This document shows, one piece after another, positions 44,097 to 52,254 of a DNA stretch of 53,151 nucleotides (positions are counted from its first letter, which is position 1; every line of letters starts with the position of its first letter). A program made the position numbers and the translations under genes. Origin of the DNA: CAYRMV01 sp964425255 (GTDB lineage Bacteria; Bacteroidota; Bacteroidia; Flavobacteriales_D; Crocinitomicaceae); NCBI GenBank assembly GCA_964425255.1, contig CAYRMV010000008.1, positions 1 to 53,151 on the forward strand. Direction: 5' to 3'. The notes under the pieces are model-generated. The model did no database searches and was not told where the DNA came from. It worked only from the letters and a program-made list of their open reading frames with translations.

Positions 44097-45174
44097 AAAA
44101 CCAGTACATCTTATTTTAGGCGGTAGCGCAATCATTGTTGCGATCACCCTTGTTATTGTTCTCATTCTTGATTACCAAGTCGTTGACTTTCCAATTTGGG
44201 TCAAAATTAGTCTGCCTTTATCTCTCGGAATAGCCTCATTTGGAATTTTTTACTTTTTTGTAGAACGATTTATCAACGATCGTTTGCGTATGCTTTATCG
44301 TTCAATTAAAACCGTAAAAGGTTCACCCATCAAACCGGTTAACTTTAAAATGACAGACGATGTGTTCCAAAATGCGGAATTAAGTACCCGAAAGTGGGCA
44401 GAAGAACGGAAAGAGGAAATCACCAAATTACAAGAACAAGAGAGTTTTCGCCGTGAATTTCTTGGAAATCTAGCACACGAATTAAAAACACCTGTTTTTT
44501 CCATTCAAGGTTACATCGAAACCTTACTGGAAGGTGGACTAGAAGACGACAAGGTAAATCGCATGTTTTTGGAACGCGCCTCCAAATCAATTGATCGAAT
44601 GGTTAGTCTACTCGAAGACTTGGATCAAATTACCAAACTCGAAGTCAACGCTTTAAAACTCGAAAAATCGAACTTTGATATCAAAAAATTAGTGGAAGAA
44701 ACCTTTCATTCGCTGGAACTCAAAGCCAAACAAAAAAACATTCATCTCGCTTTTTCGAAAGAACATTATCCTTCGATGTTGGTGAACGGAGATCGAACAA
44801 AAATTGGTCAAGTTGTTACAAACCTCATCAATAATTCCATCAATTACGGAAATGAAAATGGAAAAACGACGGTTCGACTTTTCGAAATGGATGAATTGAT
44901 TTTGATTGAAATTTCGGACAACGGACCCGGAATTGAGAACAAACATCTTCCTCGTTTATTTGAACGTTTTTACCGTGTAGAAAAAAGTCGTACACGCCAT
45001 GAAGGTGGTTCCGGACTTGGCTTAGCCATTGTAAAACAAATCATTGAAGCACACGGAAAAACAATCACTGTTCGAAGTACCGTTGGAATTGGAAGTACTT
45101 TTGCATTTAGCTTAGACAGAGCCAAATACGAGCCTGAAACACTTCGTACAAGCCGAGGTATTCCAATTCGTTAA
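44086..45174 (+). CDS. PhoR-like sensor histidine kinase
   Basis: A 362-residue membrane kinase (GTG at 44086 preferred; an ATG at 44038 in the same frame would add 16 residues). Two N-terminal membrane helices (IIVAITLVIVLIL and ISLPLSLGIASFGIFYFFV) flank only a short loop, so sensing may be within the membrane or through the cytoplasm. The phosphoacceptor histidine is in FLGNLAHELKTPVFSIQG; the ATP-binding domain has NLINNSINYGNENG (N box), SDNGPGI (G1), LFERFYRVEKSR (F) and GGSGLGLAIVKQI (G2). It overlaps the end of the response regulator gene, so the two act as a cognate pair. The C-terminus overlaps the convergent GT gene by 4 bp. Confidence 0.9.
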   Translation: MKNKKPVHLILGGSAIIVAITLVIVLILDYQVVDFPIWVKISLPLSLGIASFGIFYFFVERFINDRLRMLYRSIKTVKGSPIKPVNFKMTDDVFQNAELSTRKWAEERKEEITKLQEQESFRREFLGNLAHELKTPVFSIQGYIETLLEGGLEDDKVNRMFLERASKSIDRMVSLLEDLDQITKLEVNALKLEKSNFDIKKLVEETFHSLELKAKQKNIHLAFSKEHYPSMLVNGDRTKIGQVVTNLINNSINYGNENGKTTVRLFEMDELILIEISDNGPGIENKHLPRLFERFYRVEKSRTRHEGGSGLGLAIVKQIIEAHGKTITVRSTVGIGSTFAFSLDRAKYEPETLRTSRGIPIR

Positions 45175-46103
45175 TCGTTCGAATGGATTTTATTTAAATA
45201 AATTTGTTCTGCTTGTCCTGGCGTTGGAATCCACTTCGTTTGCTTTTTCAGAACTGCTGCATCCATGATGGTTGAATAACCTGATCGGGAAACCCATTTT
45301 TGTCCACCAAGTAAATACCGATCCATCTCAGTCCAGCTTGCTTCTGAAACAACAATTGTGTTCGAAGGTAATTCAACGGAAATGGGATAATAACGACTAG
45401 AGACTATTACTTTTTTACCTGATTCATTCCGTGCCAATTCCAAACATTCGTGGAAAAATTGTTCCGCATACGGTTCAGGACCACTAATGATGTATACACA
45501 ATCACTTGCTTTCGGTTCCAATTCAATCGATTGAAAACGAGAATGAATCCCAATAAAAGAAATACTAGGATGTGCAAATGGATTGCTTAATTTACCAGCA
45601 AATTTAGACTCTTCCTCGTCCATGATCCAAAGATCCTGAAAGTTTTTAATCAACGAATGATGAAAACGTTGAAGCCAAAAAGCATACCATGGCAGAGGAA
45701 GATTTACTTGATGTGTTACAAAAATAGAAGGAACTTTTTTTGAGAAAAATCCATACCGATGATCCGAAATGACATAGGTAATCTGATGTTCTTGGATGAT
45801 TTTTTCAAGTTGAAGTTGTTCTTCATACATTCGTTTAAGAAGAGGTTTTCGCTGAGAAAGTAAATCATTCGCCCACTTCCCTTTCCCTTGAAATGAAAAA
45901 GGATACCCAGCATGAAGAATGGTTTTCATTTCAGGAAAATACTGTTTGATTACATCCAATTGGCTTTCATCTCCAGCAAAAGTCAGCGTATTCCCTTGCT
46001 CATTCAATCGTTTTATCAATCCGATACTTCTTGACACATGTCCCCAGCCCCAATTGAGGACAGAAAGAATGATTTTTTCATCACGTAAATCTGAAATTTG
46101 CAT
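45171..46103 (-). CDS. GT28-like glycosyltransferase
   Basis: A 310-residue GT-B enzyme. The N-terminal loop NWGWGHVSRSIGLIKRL (about 17-33) fits the acceptor/glycine-rich motif of MurG/GT28- and MGT-like enzymes, and the C-terminal donor site reads WVSRSGYSTIMDAAVL (near residue 275). The middle has VISDHRYGFFSKKVPSIFVTHQVNL. It probably transfers a sugar to a lipid or polysaccharide acceptor. It lacks a PNP-type sorting or secretion signal, so it is cytoplasmic or membrane-associated. A -7 box lies exactly 4 nt before its ATG. There is no other sugar gene beside it on the same strand. Confidence 0.85.
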   Translation of the reverse strand: MQISDLRDEKIILSVLNWGWGHVSRSIGLIKRLNEQGNTLTFAGDESQLDVIKQYFPEMKTILHAGYPFSFQGKGKWANDLLSQRKPLLKRMYEEQLQLEKIIQEHQITYVISDHRYGFFSKKVPSIFVTHQVNLPLPWYAFWLQRFHHSLIKNFQDLWIMDEEESKFAGKLSNPFAHPSISFIGIHSRFQSIELEPKASDCVYIISGPEPYAEQFFHECLELARNESGKKVIVSSRYYPISVELPSNTIVVSEASWTEMDRYLLGGQKWVSRSGYSTIMDAAVLKKQTKWIPTPGQAEQIYLNKIHSND

Positions 46104-46107
46104 GAAA

Positions 46108-46115
46108 CAAAGGTA
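46108..46115 (-). promoter_or_regulatory. -7 element 4 nt before the GT28-like start codon
   Basis: The minus strand reads TACCTTTG, then TTTC, then the ATG at 46103; exact TAnnTTTG. Implies a leaderless message. Confidence 0.6.
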
Positions 46116-46257
46116 TTGAATATCCTATTTCCAAGAATCCAACTTCAAATTACTTTTATATTCAAACATAAAAAAAGACAGCAAACAATTGAATTTCAGT
46201 TATTCTTACTCAAAAAATTCATTTCTCAAATTCTAAAAAATTTGCTTGTTTTTAATT

Positions 46258-46285
46258 TAACGCTTATCATAAACTTTACTATCAA
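46258..46285. repeat. Solo end related to the MITE-like terminal repeat
   Basis: Identical to the left terminal repeat of the 15338-15505 element at 22 of 28 positions, including the block AACGCTTATCAT. No second inverted copy is found within about 200 bp, so this looks like a solo or decayed end of the same family. Confidence 0.55.
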
Positions 46286-46606
46286 GCATATAAATAAATT
46301 ATTTTATTAATTACCAAAACCTTAGGCAAGGCTATTTATCCTCACTCAGTCTCCGCGATACCTTCGGTGCATGCTTCACAAGTCAATGAGAAAAAAATAA
46401 AAATCAACTCTTTTAAAGTAAAAATTGGTCATAAACAAATAATTTTATAAATTGTTCCAAAATTCAGCTACTTATAATATTTTTTTCAATTCAATTATTT
46501 TAAAAATCACACACTTTATGACGTTTGAACAGCTCAAATTAAAAATCAAAATATCAAAAATAACACACTGATTCTATGAGACTTAAAATTAACCATGACA
46601 AAAACA

Positions 46607-46618
46607 TGACAAAAGTCA
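46607..46618. promoter_or_regulatory. CRP/FNR-type inverted repeat upstream of ccoS
   Basis: TGACAAAAGTCA is a perfect palindrome (TGAC-N4-GTCA), like the half-site arrangement of CRP/FNR-superfamily regulators. An extra TGAC half-site lies at 46595-46598 in direct repeat. Its centre is about 63 bp before the ccoS ATG, close to the class I activator position if the mRNA starts at the ATG. cbb3 operons are commonly controlled by FNR-like proteins; no such regulator is in the window. Confidence 0.45.
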
Positions 46619-46663
46619 GTTTTTCAGCTAATACACATCATTTCGTTTCGAATTACTAATTAA

Positions 46664-46671
46664 TTCCTTTG
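46664..46671 (+). promoter_or_regulatory. Near-consensus -7 element 4 nt before ccoS
   Basis: TTCCTTTG differs from TAnnTTTG at one base (T for A) and is followed by CAAC and then the ATG at 46676. A weak core box is consistent with an activator-dependent promoter. Confidence 0.45.
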
Positions 46672-46675
46672 CAAC

Positions 46676-46864
46676 ATGGGAATGATATACATAATGCTTG
46701 TAGTTAGTCTAGTAGTCGCTTTGTTCTTCTTAATCTCATTTATTTGGGCAACGAAAACAGGTCAATACGACGACGATTACACACCATCCGTTCGAATTCT
46801 GTTCGACGATGAACCTTCAAATTCAAATCAAAATTCACAAAACAATGGAACTACAGAAGTTTAG
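46676..46864 (+). CDS. ccoS: cbb3 oxidase assembly protein CcoS
   Basis: A 62-residue single-pass membrane protein: MGMIYIMLVVSLVVALFFLISFIWATKTGQYDD is the characteristic CcoS opening, with one helix and the G-Q-Y/F-D-D motif at its end. CcoS is needed for cofactor (heme and copper) insertion into CcoN. It is the first gene of the oxidase cluster and overlaps the start of ccoNO by 20 bp, so the two are translationally coupled. In many bacteria ccoS follows the copper ATPase gene ccoI; here no ccoI lies upstream. Confidence 0.92.
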   Translation: MGMIYIMLVVSLVVALFFLISFIWATKTGQYDDDYTPSVRILFDDEPSNSNQNSQNNGTTEV

Positions 46865-49034
46865 TTACGACAACAAGATTGTCAAGTATTTCGCTTGGGC
46901 AACAGTCATTTGGGGTGTTACCGGGATGTTGGTTGGTCTGATTGCTGCATTGCAGTTGGCTTTCCCCGAGTTTTTCAACGAGTATCTCGGATTCAAGTAC
47001 ATTTCGTTTGGTCGAATCCGTCCGCTTCACACCAATGCGGTCATTTTTGCCTTTGTAGGAAATGGTATTTTCATGGGTATTTACTACTCGCTACAACGCT
47101 TACTCAAAACACGTATGTGGAGCGATAAATTATCGTATATCAATTTTTGGGGATGGCAGTTAATCATAGTTAGCGCTGTTGCAACACTTCCTTTTGGGAT
47201 CACTTCATCCAAGGAATATGCCGAATTAGAATGGCCGATTGACATTGCTATTGCATTGATGTGGGTTGTATTTGGTTGGAACATGTTTGCAACAATTTTA
47301 GTACGCCGTGTTCAGCATTTGTATGTTGCGATTTGGTTTTACATTGCCACGTTCGTTACCGTTGCGATCCTTCATATTTTCAACTCCTTCGAATTACCGA
47401 TATCATTCCTAAAAAGTTATTCATGGTATGCAGGAGTTCAAGATGCTTTAGTACAATGGTGGTATGGACATAATGCTGTTGCCTTTTTCTTGACAACACC
47501 TTACCTCGGATTGATGTATTATTTCGTTCCTAAAGCAGCCAATCGACCTGTATACTCCTACCGCCTTTCTATCATTCACTTTTGGGCACTGATTTTTTTA
47601 TATATCTGGGCAGGTCCTCACCATTTGTTGTATACCTCTCTTCCAGATTGGGCACAAAGTTTAGGTGTTGTATTCTCCGTCATGCTGATTGCACCATCTT
47701 GGGGAGGAATGTTGAACGGATTGTTAACCCTACGAGGTGCATGGGATCGCGTTCGTGACGATGTAATGTTAAAATTCATGGTAGTTGCACTTACTTGTTA
47801 TGGTATGGCAACTTTTGAAGGCCCGATGTTGTCCTTGAAATCTGTGAACATGATTTCTCACTTTACCGATTGGACGGTTGCACACGTTCACGTCGGAGGA
47901 CTCGGCTGGAACGGAATGTTTACGTTCGGTATGTTGTATTGGTTGTTCCCGAAATTATTCAAACGTGAATTGTATTCCAAAAAAATGGCCAACCAACACT
48001 TCTGGATTGCAACGCTTGGAATCTTGTTATATGCCGTTCCGATGTATTGGGCAGGTTTCTCTCAAGGTTTGATGTGGCAAGACTTTAACGCAGACGGAAC
48101 ATTGAAATACAAAGATTTCTTAGAAACTGTTGATGCGATTAAACCATTCTTAACCTTGCGTTCTATCGGTGGATTGTTGTATTTATCAGGTGCAATCATG
48201 ATGGTTATCAACCTTTACAAAACGGCAAAAGCAGGATCTTTCGTAGCCAATGAAGATGCAGAGGCAGCAGCATTAGCTCCTGCGCCTAAGAAACTGGGTA
48301 AAGGAGAATATTGGCACCGTACTATTGAAAACAAGCCAGTGAAATTCATGGTTCTTTCAATCATTGTAGTTGCCATTGGTGGAATTGTTGAAATTATCCC
48401 AACGATGATTGTTAAATCAAATGTTCCAACAATCTCTAGTGTAAAACCGTATACTCCACTTGAATTAGAAGGTCGCGATATCTATATCCGTGAAGGTTGT
48501 AACAACTGTCACTCGCAAATGGTACGTCCGCTTCGTTTTGAAACTGCACGCTATGCGCCAAGTCCAGAAAGCGGTGGCTACTCCAAAGCAGGTGAATTTG
48601 TTTATGATCACCCTCACTTATGGGGTTCAAAAAGAACAGGTCCAGATCTAGCTCGTGAAGGTGGATTGAGAAGTAATTCTTGGCATTACAACCACATGAT
48701 TCGTCCAAAAGATGTTTCTGAAGGATCTATCATGCCAGCTTATCCATGGTTAAATGAGGAGGATTTAGATGTTTCCTTGCTAGAAAGAAAAATCAATGCT
48801 ATGCGTACTTTAGGTGTTCCATATCAAAAAGGTTATGAAAAAATCGCTTTAAAAGATTTGGAAGAACAAGCAGAATTGATAGCACGTGATTTGGTAGAAA
48901 ATATGCCAAAAGAAATCACAAAAAACATCAACAAAGAAGCGAAAGTACAAGAGTTGAAAAAACGTGAAATCACAGCACTCATCGCATACTTGCAACGATT
49001 AGGTACAGATATTCGTGTCAAACCAATGAAATAA
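46845..49034 (+). CDS. ccoNO: Fused cbb3 cytochrome c oxidase subunits I and II
   Basis: A 729-residue fusion, as is usual in Bacteroidota. The ATG at 46845 (MELQKFSYDN) is used; the longer frame to 46809 has no support. The CcoN part (about 1-480) has 12 or so membrane helices with heme and CuB histidines: RIRPLHTNAVIFAFVGNG, WWYGHNAVAFFLTTPYLG, AGPHHLLYTSLPDWAQ and ISHFTDWTVAHVHVGGLGWNG. After a linker (residues about 480-540) comes the membrane-anchored CcoO cytochrome c part with heme motif CNNCH near residue 552 and SQMVRPLRFETARYAP. The complex reduces oxygen to water at low oxygen levels and pumps protons; it acts in the inner membrane with CcoP and CcoQ. Confidence 0.97.
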   Translation: MELQKFSYDNKIVKYFAWATVIWGVTGMLVGLIAALQLAFPEFFNEYLGFKYISFGRIRPLHTNAVIFAFVGNGIFMGIYYSLQRLLKTRMWSDKLSYINFWGWQLIIVSAVATLPFGITSSKEYAELEWPIDIAIALMWVVFGWNMFATILVRRVQHLYVAIWFYIATFVTVAILHIFNSFELPISFLKSYSWYAGVQDALVQWWYGHNAVAFFLTTPYLGLMYYFVPKAANRPVYSYRLSIIHFWALIFLYIWAGPHHLLYTSLPDWAQSLGVVFSVMLIAPSWGGMLNGLLTLRGAWDRVRDDVMLKFMVVALTCYGMATFEGPMLSLKSVNMISHFTDWTVAHVHVGGLGWNGMFTFGMLYWLFPKLFKRELYSKKMANQHFWIATLGILLYAVPMYWAGFSQGLMWQDFNADGTLKYKDFLETVDAIKPFLTLRSIGGLLYLSGAIMMVINLYKTAKAGSFVANEDAEAAALAPAPKKLGKGEYWHRTIENKPVKFMVLSIIVVAIGGIVEIIPTMIVKSNVPTISSVKPYTPLELEGRDIYIREGCNNCHSQMVRPLRFETARYAPSPESGGYSKAGEFVYDHPHLWGSKRTGPDLAREGGLRSNSWHYNHMIRPKDVSEGSIMPAYPWLNEEDLDVSLLERKINAMRTLGVPYQKGYEKIALKDLEEQAELIARDLVENMPKEITKNINKEAKVQELKKREITALIAYLQRLGTDIRVKPMK

Positions 49035-49052
49035 GTTAAAAACGAAATTGTT

Positions 49053-49250
49053 ATGTTACGATTAATCAAACATCATTTAACGGGAATCTTAGGGGTAGAG
49101 CTATACCCCATGCTTTCCCTTCTCATTTTCACGACGTTTTTCGCTTTCGTATTGTACCGCGTAATCCGCATGAAAAAAAACTATGTCACTGAATTAAGTA
49201 ATTTACCTCTCGAACTTGAATCCGATGAGGCAAATCAAAACAAGCTTTAA
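49053..49250 (+). CDS. ccoQ: cbb3 oxidase small subunit CcoQ
   Basis: A 65-residue protein with one membrane helix (MLSLLIFTTFFAFVLYRVIRMKK) followed by a short acidic cytoplasmic tail. Position between ccoNO and ccoP and the helix-plus-basic pattern identify it as CcoQ, a small subunit that stabilises the complex. Sequence conservation in this family is low, so the call rests mostly on context. Confidence 0.82.
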   Translation: MLRLIKHHLTGILGVELYPMLSLLIFTTFFAFVLYRVIRMKKNYVTELSNLPLELESDEANQNKL

Positions 49251-49261
49251 AACGAAAAAAT

Positions 49262-50725
49262 ATGAAACGTGTTTTCAAACAAACGATCGGTCTGGCTTTG
49301 GGAATGTTTTTCTTGAGTTTGCAAGCAATTGCACAGGATGGAGAAGGTCTCTTCAAAGCAAAGTGCAGTGTTTGTCACATGATTGACAAAAATTCTACAG
49401 GACCTATGCTGAAAGGCGTAAAACAAAAATGGAACGATGCTGGTGAAGGCGATTTACTTTATAAATGGGTAGAAAACCCAGAAGGTTTAATCGCTTCTGG
49501 AACTTCAAAAATGGCCACAGCGGTGAAAGATTTCTCTCCTTCAAGCATGACACCTCAACAAGTTTCAAAAGAGGAAGTGGATGCTATTTTGGATTATGTA
49601 GACAACTATGTAAAACCAGAAATAACACCTCCTCCTGGAGATAATACAAATGGCGAAACAACTGAAAATGTTACAATCGTCGCTAATTACAAAGACAATT
49701 TACAGTTGTTTTATTTCTTACTTGGCATTACAGGAATTTTATTGTTGGCCATTGTTATGATTTCAAGAACAACGATCTCTTTTGTTAAATCTGATTATTT
49801 CAAAGCAAAAATGCACGCGAAAAAAGACGAAGTAAAACAAGACGAAAATAAACCAAATTCTGGAGGAATCTTAGGTGGAGTTGGTATGTTGATTGTTGGA
49901 CTAGGCTATACCATGTTCACCAATACATCTCAAGCTTTGACTTTTACTTCTCCTGGAACGAGCGAAGAAAAAACAGAATGGCTATTGGTTGAAAACTCAG
50001 ATATCTACCTGATGGTGATCATCAATATCTTGCTTTTGTTTGTTTTGTTGTATTTGAGAAATATGTTCAATGCCTTTGTTCGCATGACAAAAACAGAAGA
50101 ACAATTAGCAAAATCGAAAAAAGCAACTGCTAAATTCAAATGGAAAAAAGTACTGACAGATGCTGTTCCGGTGGAACAAGAAAAAGATATCTTAATGCAC
50201 CATGAATACGATGGAATTCAAGAACTTGACAATAATTTACCACCGTGGTGGGTGTATGGTTTCTATGCAACTATCATTTTTTCAGTCATTTATTTATTCA
50301 ACTACCACATTTTCCGTACTTCGGACTTGCAAACAGCAGAATACGAAAAATCGGTTGCATCTGCACAAGTGGAAATCGATGCATACAAAAAGAAAATGGC
50401 GATGGATGTGGATGAAACAAATGCTACTCTTTTAACAGATGCAAGTGCTTTGAGTTCGGGTAAAAAGTTGTTTGATGCTAATTGTGTTGTATGCCACAAT
50501 CCAAAAGGAGAAGGTAACATCGGTCCAAACTTAACAGATAAACATTGGATTTATGGTTTCGACATCAAAGAAGTATTCAAAACAATCAAATTAGGAGCAC
50601 CAAACGGAATGCCTGAACATGCTTCCAAATTGAATCCAATTGAAATCCAACAGGTGTCTTCATTCGTTCTATCTCTTCCTGAAACACCAGGAAAAGAAGC
50701 ACAAGGAGACATCATCGAAAAATAA
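49262..50725 (+). CDS. ccoP: cbb3 oxidase diheme subunit CcoP with an unusual domain order
   Basis: A 487-residue membrane cytochrome c. After a signal peptide (about 1-25, QAIAQ) it has a first cytochrome c domain (CSVCH, Cys35-Cys38-His39), then three membrane helices (about 150-170, 200-220, 244-266), then a FixP/CcoP N-terminal-type segment HEYDGIQELDNNLPPWWVYGFYATIIFSVIYLFNYHIF (about 318-355, given in parts) and a second cytochrome c domain (CVVCH near residues 408-412) with HWIYGFDIKEVFKTI and GMPEHASKLNP. Classical CcoP has the FixP segment first and both hemes after it; here one heme domain is moved to the N-terminus. It passes electrons to CcoO/CcoN. Gap to ccoQ 11 bp. Confidence 0.92.
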   Translation: MKRVFKQTIGLALGMFFLSLQAIAQDGEGLFKAKCSVCHMIDKNSTGPMLKGVKQKWNDAGEGDLLYKWVENPEGLIASGTSKMATAVKDFSPSSMTPQQVSKEEVDAILDYVDNYVKPEITPPPGDNTNGETTENVTIVANYKDNLQLFYFLLGITGILLLAIVMISRTTISFVKSDYFKAKMHAKKDEVKQDENKPNSGGILGGVGMLIVGLGYTMFTNTSQALTFTSPGTSEEKTEWLLVENSDIYLMVIINILLLFVLLYLRNMFNAFVRMTKTEEQLAKSKKATAKFKWKKVLTDAVPVEQEKDILMHHEYDGIQELDNNLPPWWVYGFYATIIFSVIYLFNYHIFRTSDLQTAEYEKSVASAQVEIDAYKKKMAMDVDETNATLLTDASALSSGKKLFDANCVVCHNPKGEGNIGPNLTDKHWIYGFDIKEVFKTIKLGAPNGMPEHASKLNPIEIQQVSSFVLSLPETPGKEAQGDIIEK

Positions 50726-50738
50726 AAACACCCCAAAA

Positions 50739-50770
50739 ACCAACAAGCGTTCTTGTCCACGCTTGTTGGT
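50739..50770. other. Perfect 12-bp hairpin between ccoP and ccoG
   Basis: ACCAACAAGCGT (50739-50750) and ACGCTTGTTGGT (50759-50770) form a perfect stem with an 8-nt loop. There is no T run afterwards, so it is not a classical terminator. It may be an mRNA stabiliser or processing site setting different ccoNOQP and ccoGH levels. Confidence 0.7.
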
Positions 50771-50856
50771 ATACTTCTGATAAAATTGACACATTTTTTC
50801 ACGAGACTTTTCAAACAAAGAGTTGATAAATTCTCATCATATAGAACCACACAATC

Positions 50857-52251
50857 ATGGACGAACAAGGAACATACAGAGATAAAATCTCTACCGTAGA
50901 CGAAAAAGGAAAACGCGTATGGATTTTCCCTAAAAAACCAAAAGGCTATTTCTACAACAAACGCAAGTGGTTTAGTTACTTTTTGCTCGTACTTCTTTTT
51001 GCAGCACCACACATCCGCCTCAACGATGAACCGCTTTTGTTGTTCAACATCCTCGAACGCAAATTTGTCATTTTTGGTAACATCTTCTGGCCACAAGACC
51101 TTTATTTGTTTGCCATAGCGATGATTTTAGGAATTGTCTTCATCATATTATTTACGATTATTTATGGTCGTCTATTCTGTGGCTGGGCTTGTCCTCAAAC
51201 CATCTTTATGGAAATGGTATTCCGCCGAATCGAATATTGGATTGAAGGTGATTGGACGTACCAAAAGAAGCTAGATGCGCAACCTTGGAATGGCGAAAAA
51301 ATCCGAAAACGGTTACTCAAACACAGTATATTTTGGATCATTTCCTTCCTGATTGCCAACACGTTCTTAGCGTATATCATTGGTGCAGATCGCCTTTGGG
51401 AAATACAAACGGATCCGATGAACAAACATTTGGGCGGATTCATCGCCATTATCATTTTTACCTCAGTTTTCTATGGTGTTTTCGCTCGCTTACGCGAACA
51501 GGTTTGTACGACCATCTGCCCTTACGGTCGACTCCAAGGTGTTTTGCTAGATCAAAATACGATGGTTGTTGCCTATGACCACAAACGTGGAGAAAATCGA
51601 GCTAAATTCCGAAAAGGAGAAGACCGAGCTGAACTTGGAAAAGGCGATTGTATCGACTGTATGCGCTGTGTACATGTGTGTCCAACTGGAATCGATATTC
51701 GAAACGGAACCCAATTAGAATGCATCAATTGTACCGCTTGTATCGATGAATGTGACGATGTCATGGAAAGCATCAAAAAACCAACGGGATTGATTCGCTT
51801 TGTTTCCGAAAATGGAATAAAAAACGGTACTCCGTTCCAATGGACAAAACGAGTGAAAGCTTACACCTTGCTTTTAGTTGGGATGCTTGCCCTGTTATTT
51901 TTCTTATTATTGACTCGTCGCGATTTCCAAACCAATATTTTACGTCAACGTGGAACAACATATCAAATGACGGAAGATCGGAAAGTAAGCAACATTTTTG
52001 AGCTCAATTTGACCAATAAAACAAAAAATGATTATTCCATCAAATTGGTTCTTGACAATCCAAAAGCAAGCATCGAAATTGCTCGAAAAAATCTTGTTCT
52101 CAAAAAAGAACAGCATTTGAAAGAACGTTTTGTTGTCAAACTTCCGTTGGATGAGATCAATAATGGAAAAGAAATGATGACCATTCATATTTACGGAAAT
52201 GGTCGTGAAATCGAAAAACAAGAAATTAAATTCATCGGACCAATTTATTAA
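50857..52251 (+). CDS. ccoG: cbb3 oxidase accessory protein CcoG (FixG/RdxA-like)
   Basis: A 464-residue membrane-bound iron-sulfur protein. Five or so helices in the first 250 residues include CGWACPQTIFMEMVFRRIEYWIEGDW, then the 2x[4Fe-4S] ferredoxin clusters: CIDCMRCVHVCP and CINCTACIDECDDV. A last helix (YTLLLVGMLALLFFLLLTRR) and a C-terminal Ig-like domain (IFELNLTNKTKNDYSIKLV) follow. CcoG helps copper delivery to CcoN by reducing copper. Preceded by 131 bp containing the hairpin, then follows CcoH with 3 bp between. Confidence 0.96.
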   Translation: MDEQGTYRDKISTVDEKGKRVWIFPKKPKGYFYNKRKWFSYFLLVLLFAAPHIRLNDEPLLLFNILERKFVIFGNIFWPQDLYLFAIAMILGIVFIILFTIIYGRLFCGWACPQTIFMEMVFRRIEYWIEGDWTYQKKLDAQPWNGEKIRKRLLKHSIFWIISFLIANTFLAYIIGADRLWEIQTDPMNKHLGGFIAIIIFTSVFYGVFARLREQVCTTICPYGRLQGVLLDQNTMVVAYDHKRGENRAKFRKGEDRAELGKGDCIDCMRCVHVCPTGIDIRNGTQLECINCTACIDECDDVMESIKKPTGLIRFVSENGIKNGTPFQWTKRVKAYTLLLVGMLALLFFLLLTRRDFQTNILRQRGTTYQMTEDRKVSNIFELNLTNKTKNDYSIKLVLDNPKASIEIARKNLVLKKEQHLKERFVVKLPLDEINNGKEMMTIHIYGNGREIEKQEIKFIGPIY

Positions 52252-52254
52252 GTT

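Larger units (their letters stand above)
46116..46675. other. 560-bp intergenic region upstream of the cbb3 cluster
   Basis: No real gene is visible. It is AT-rich apart from a GC-richer 50-bp block at 46341-46390 (CTCACTCAG at one end, CAATGAG at the other). It contains one MITE-like end at 46258-46285, a TTTGA-N5-TCAAA palindrome at 46524-46538, the TGAC-N4-GTCA site at 46607-46618 and a near -7 box before ccoS. A 27-codon ORF at 46576-46659 has no supporting evidence. The length suggests space for several regulators of the oxidase operon. Confidence 0.6.

Noticed and set aside
46341..46390. GC-richer block considered as a tRNA or small RNA gene
   Set aside because: No cloverleaf can be drawn and there is no terminator; left undecided as unexplained sequence.
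46524..46538. TTTGA-N5-TCAAA palindrome as an FNR box
   Set aside because: FNR sites need an N4 or N6 layout between the half-sites; the 5-bp spacer puts them out of register. Only TGAC-N4-GTCA is kept as a candidate.
46576..46659. A 27-codon ORF upstream of ccoS
   Set aside because: No similarity or conservation visible and it overlaps the putative regulatory site; nothing supports translation.
50551..51096. Minus-strand ORF of 181 codons across the ccoP-ccoG gap
   Set aside because: It runs antisense over the ends of two well-supported genes and reads as an unlikely cysteine- and phenylalanine-rich protein.
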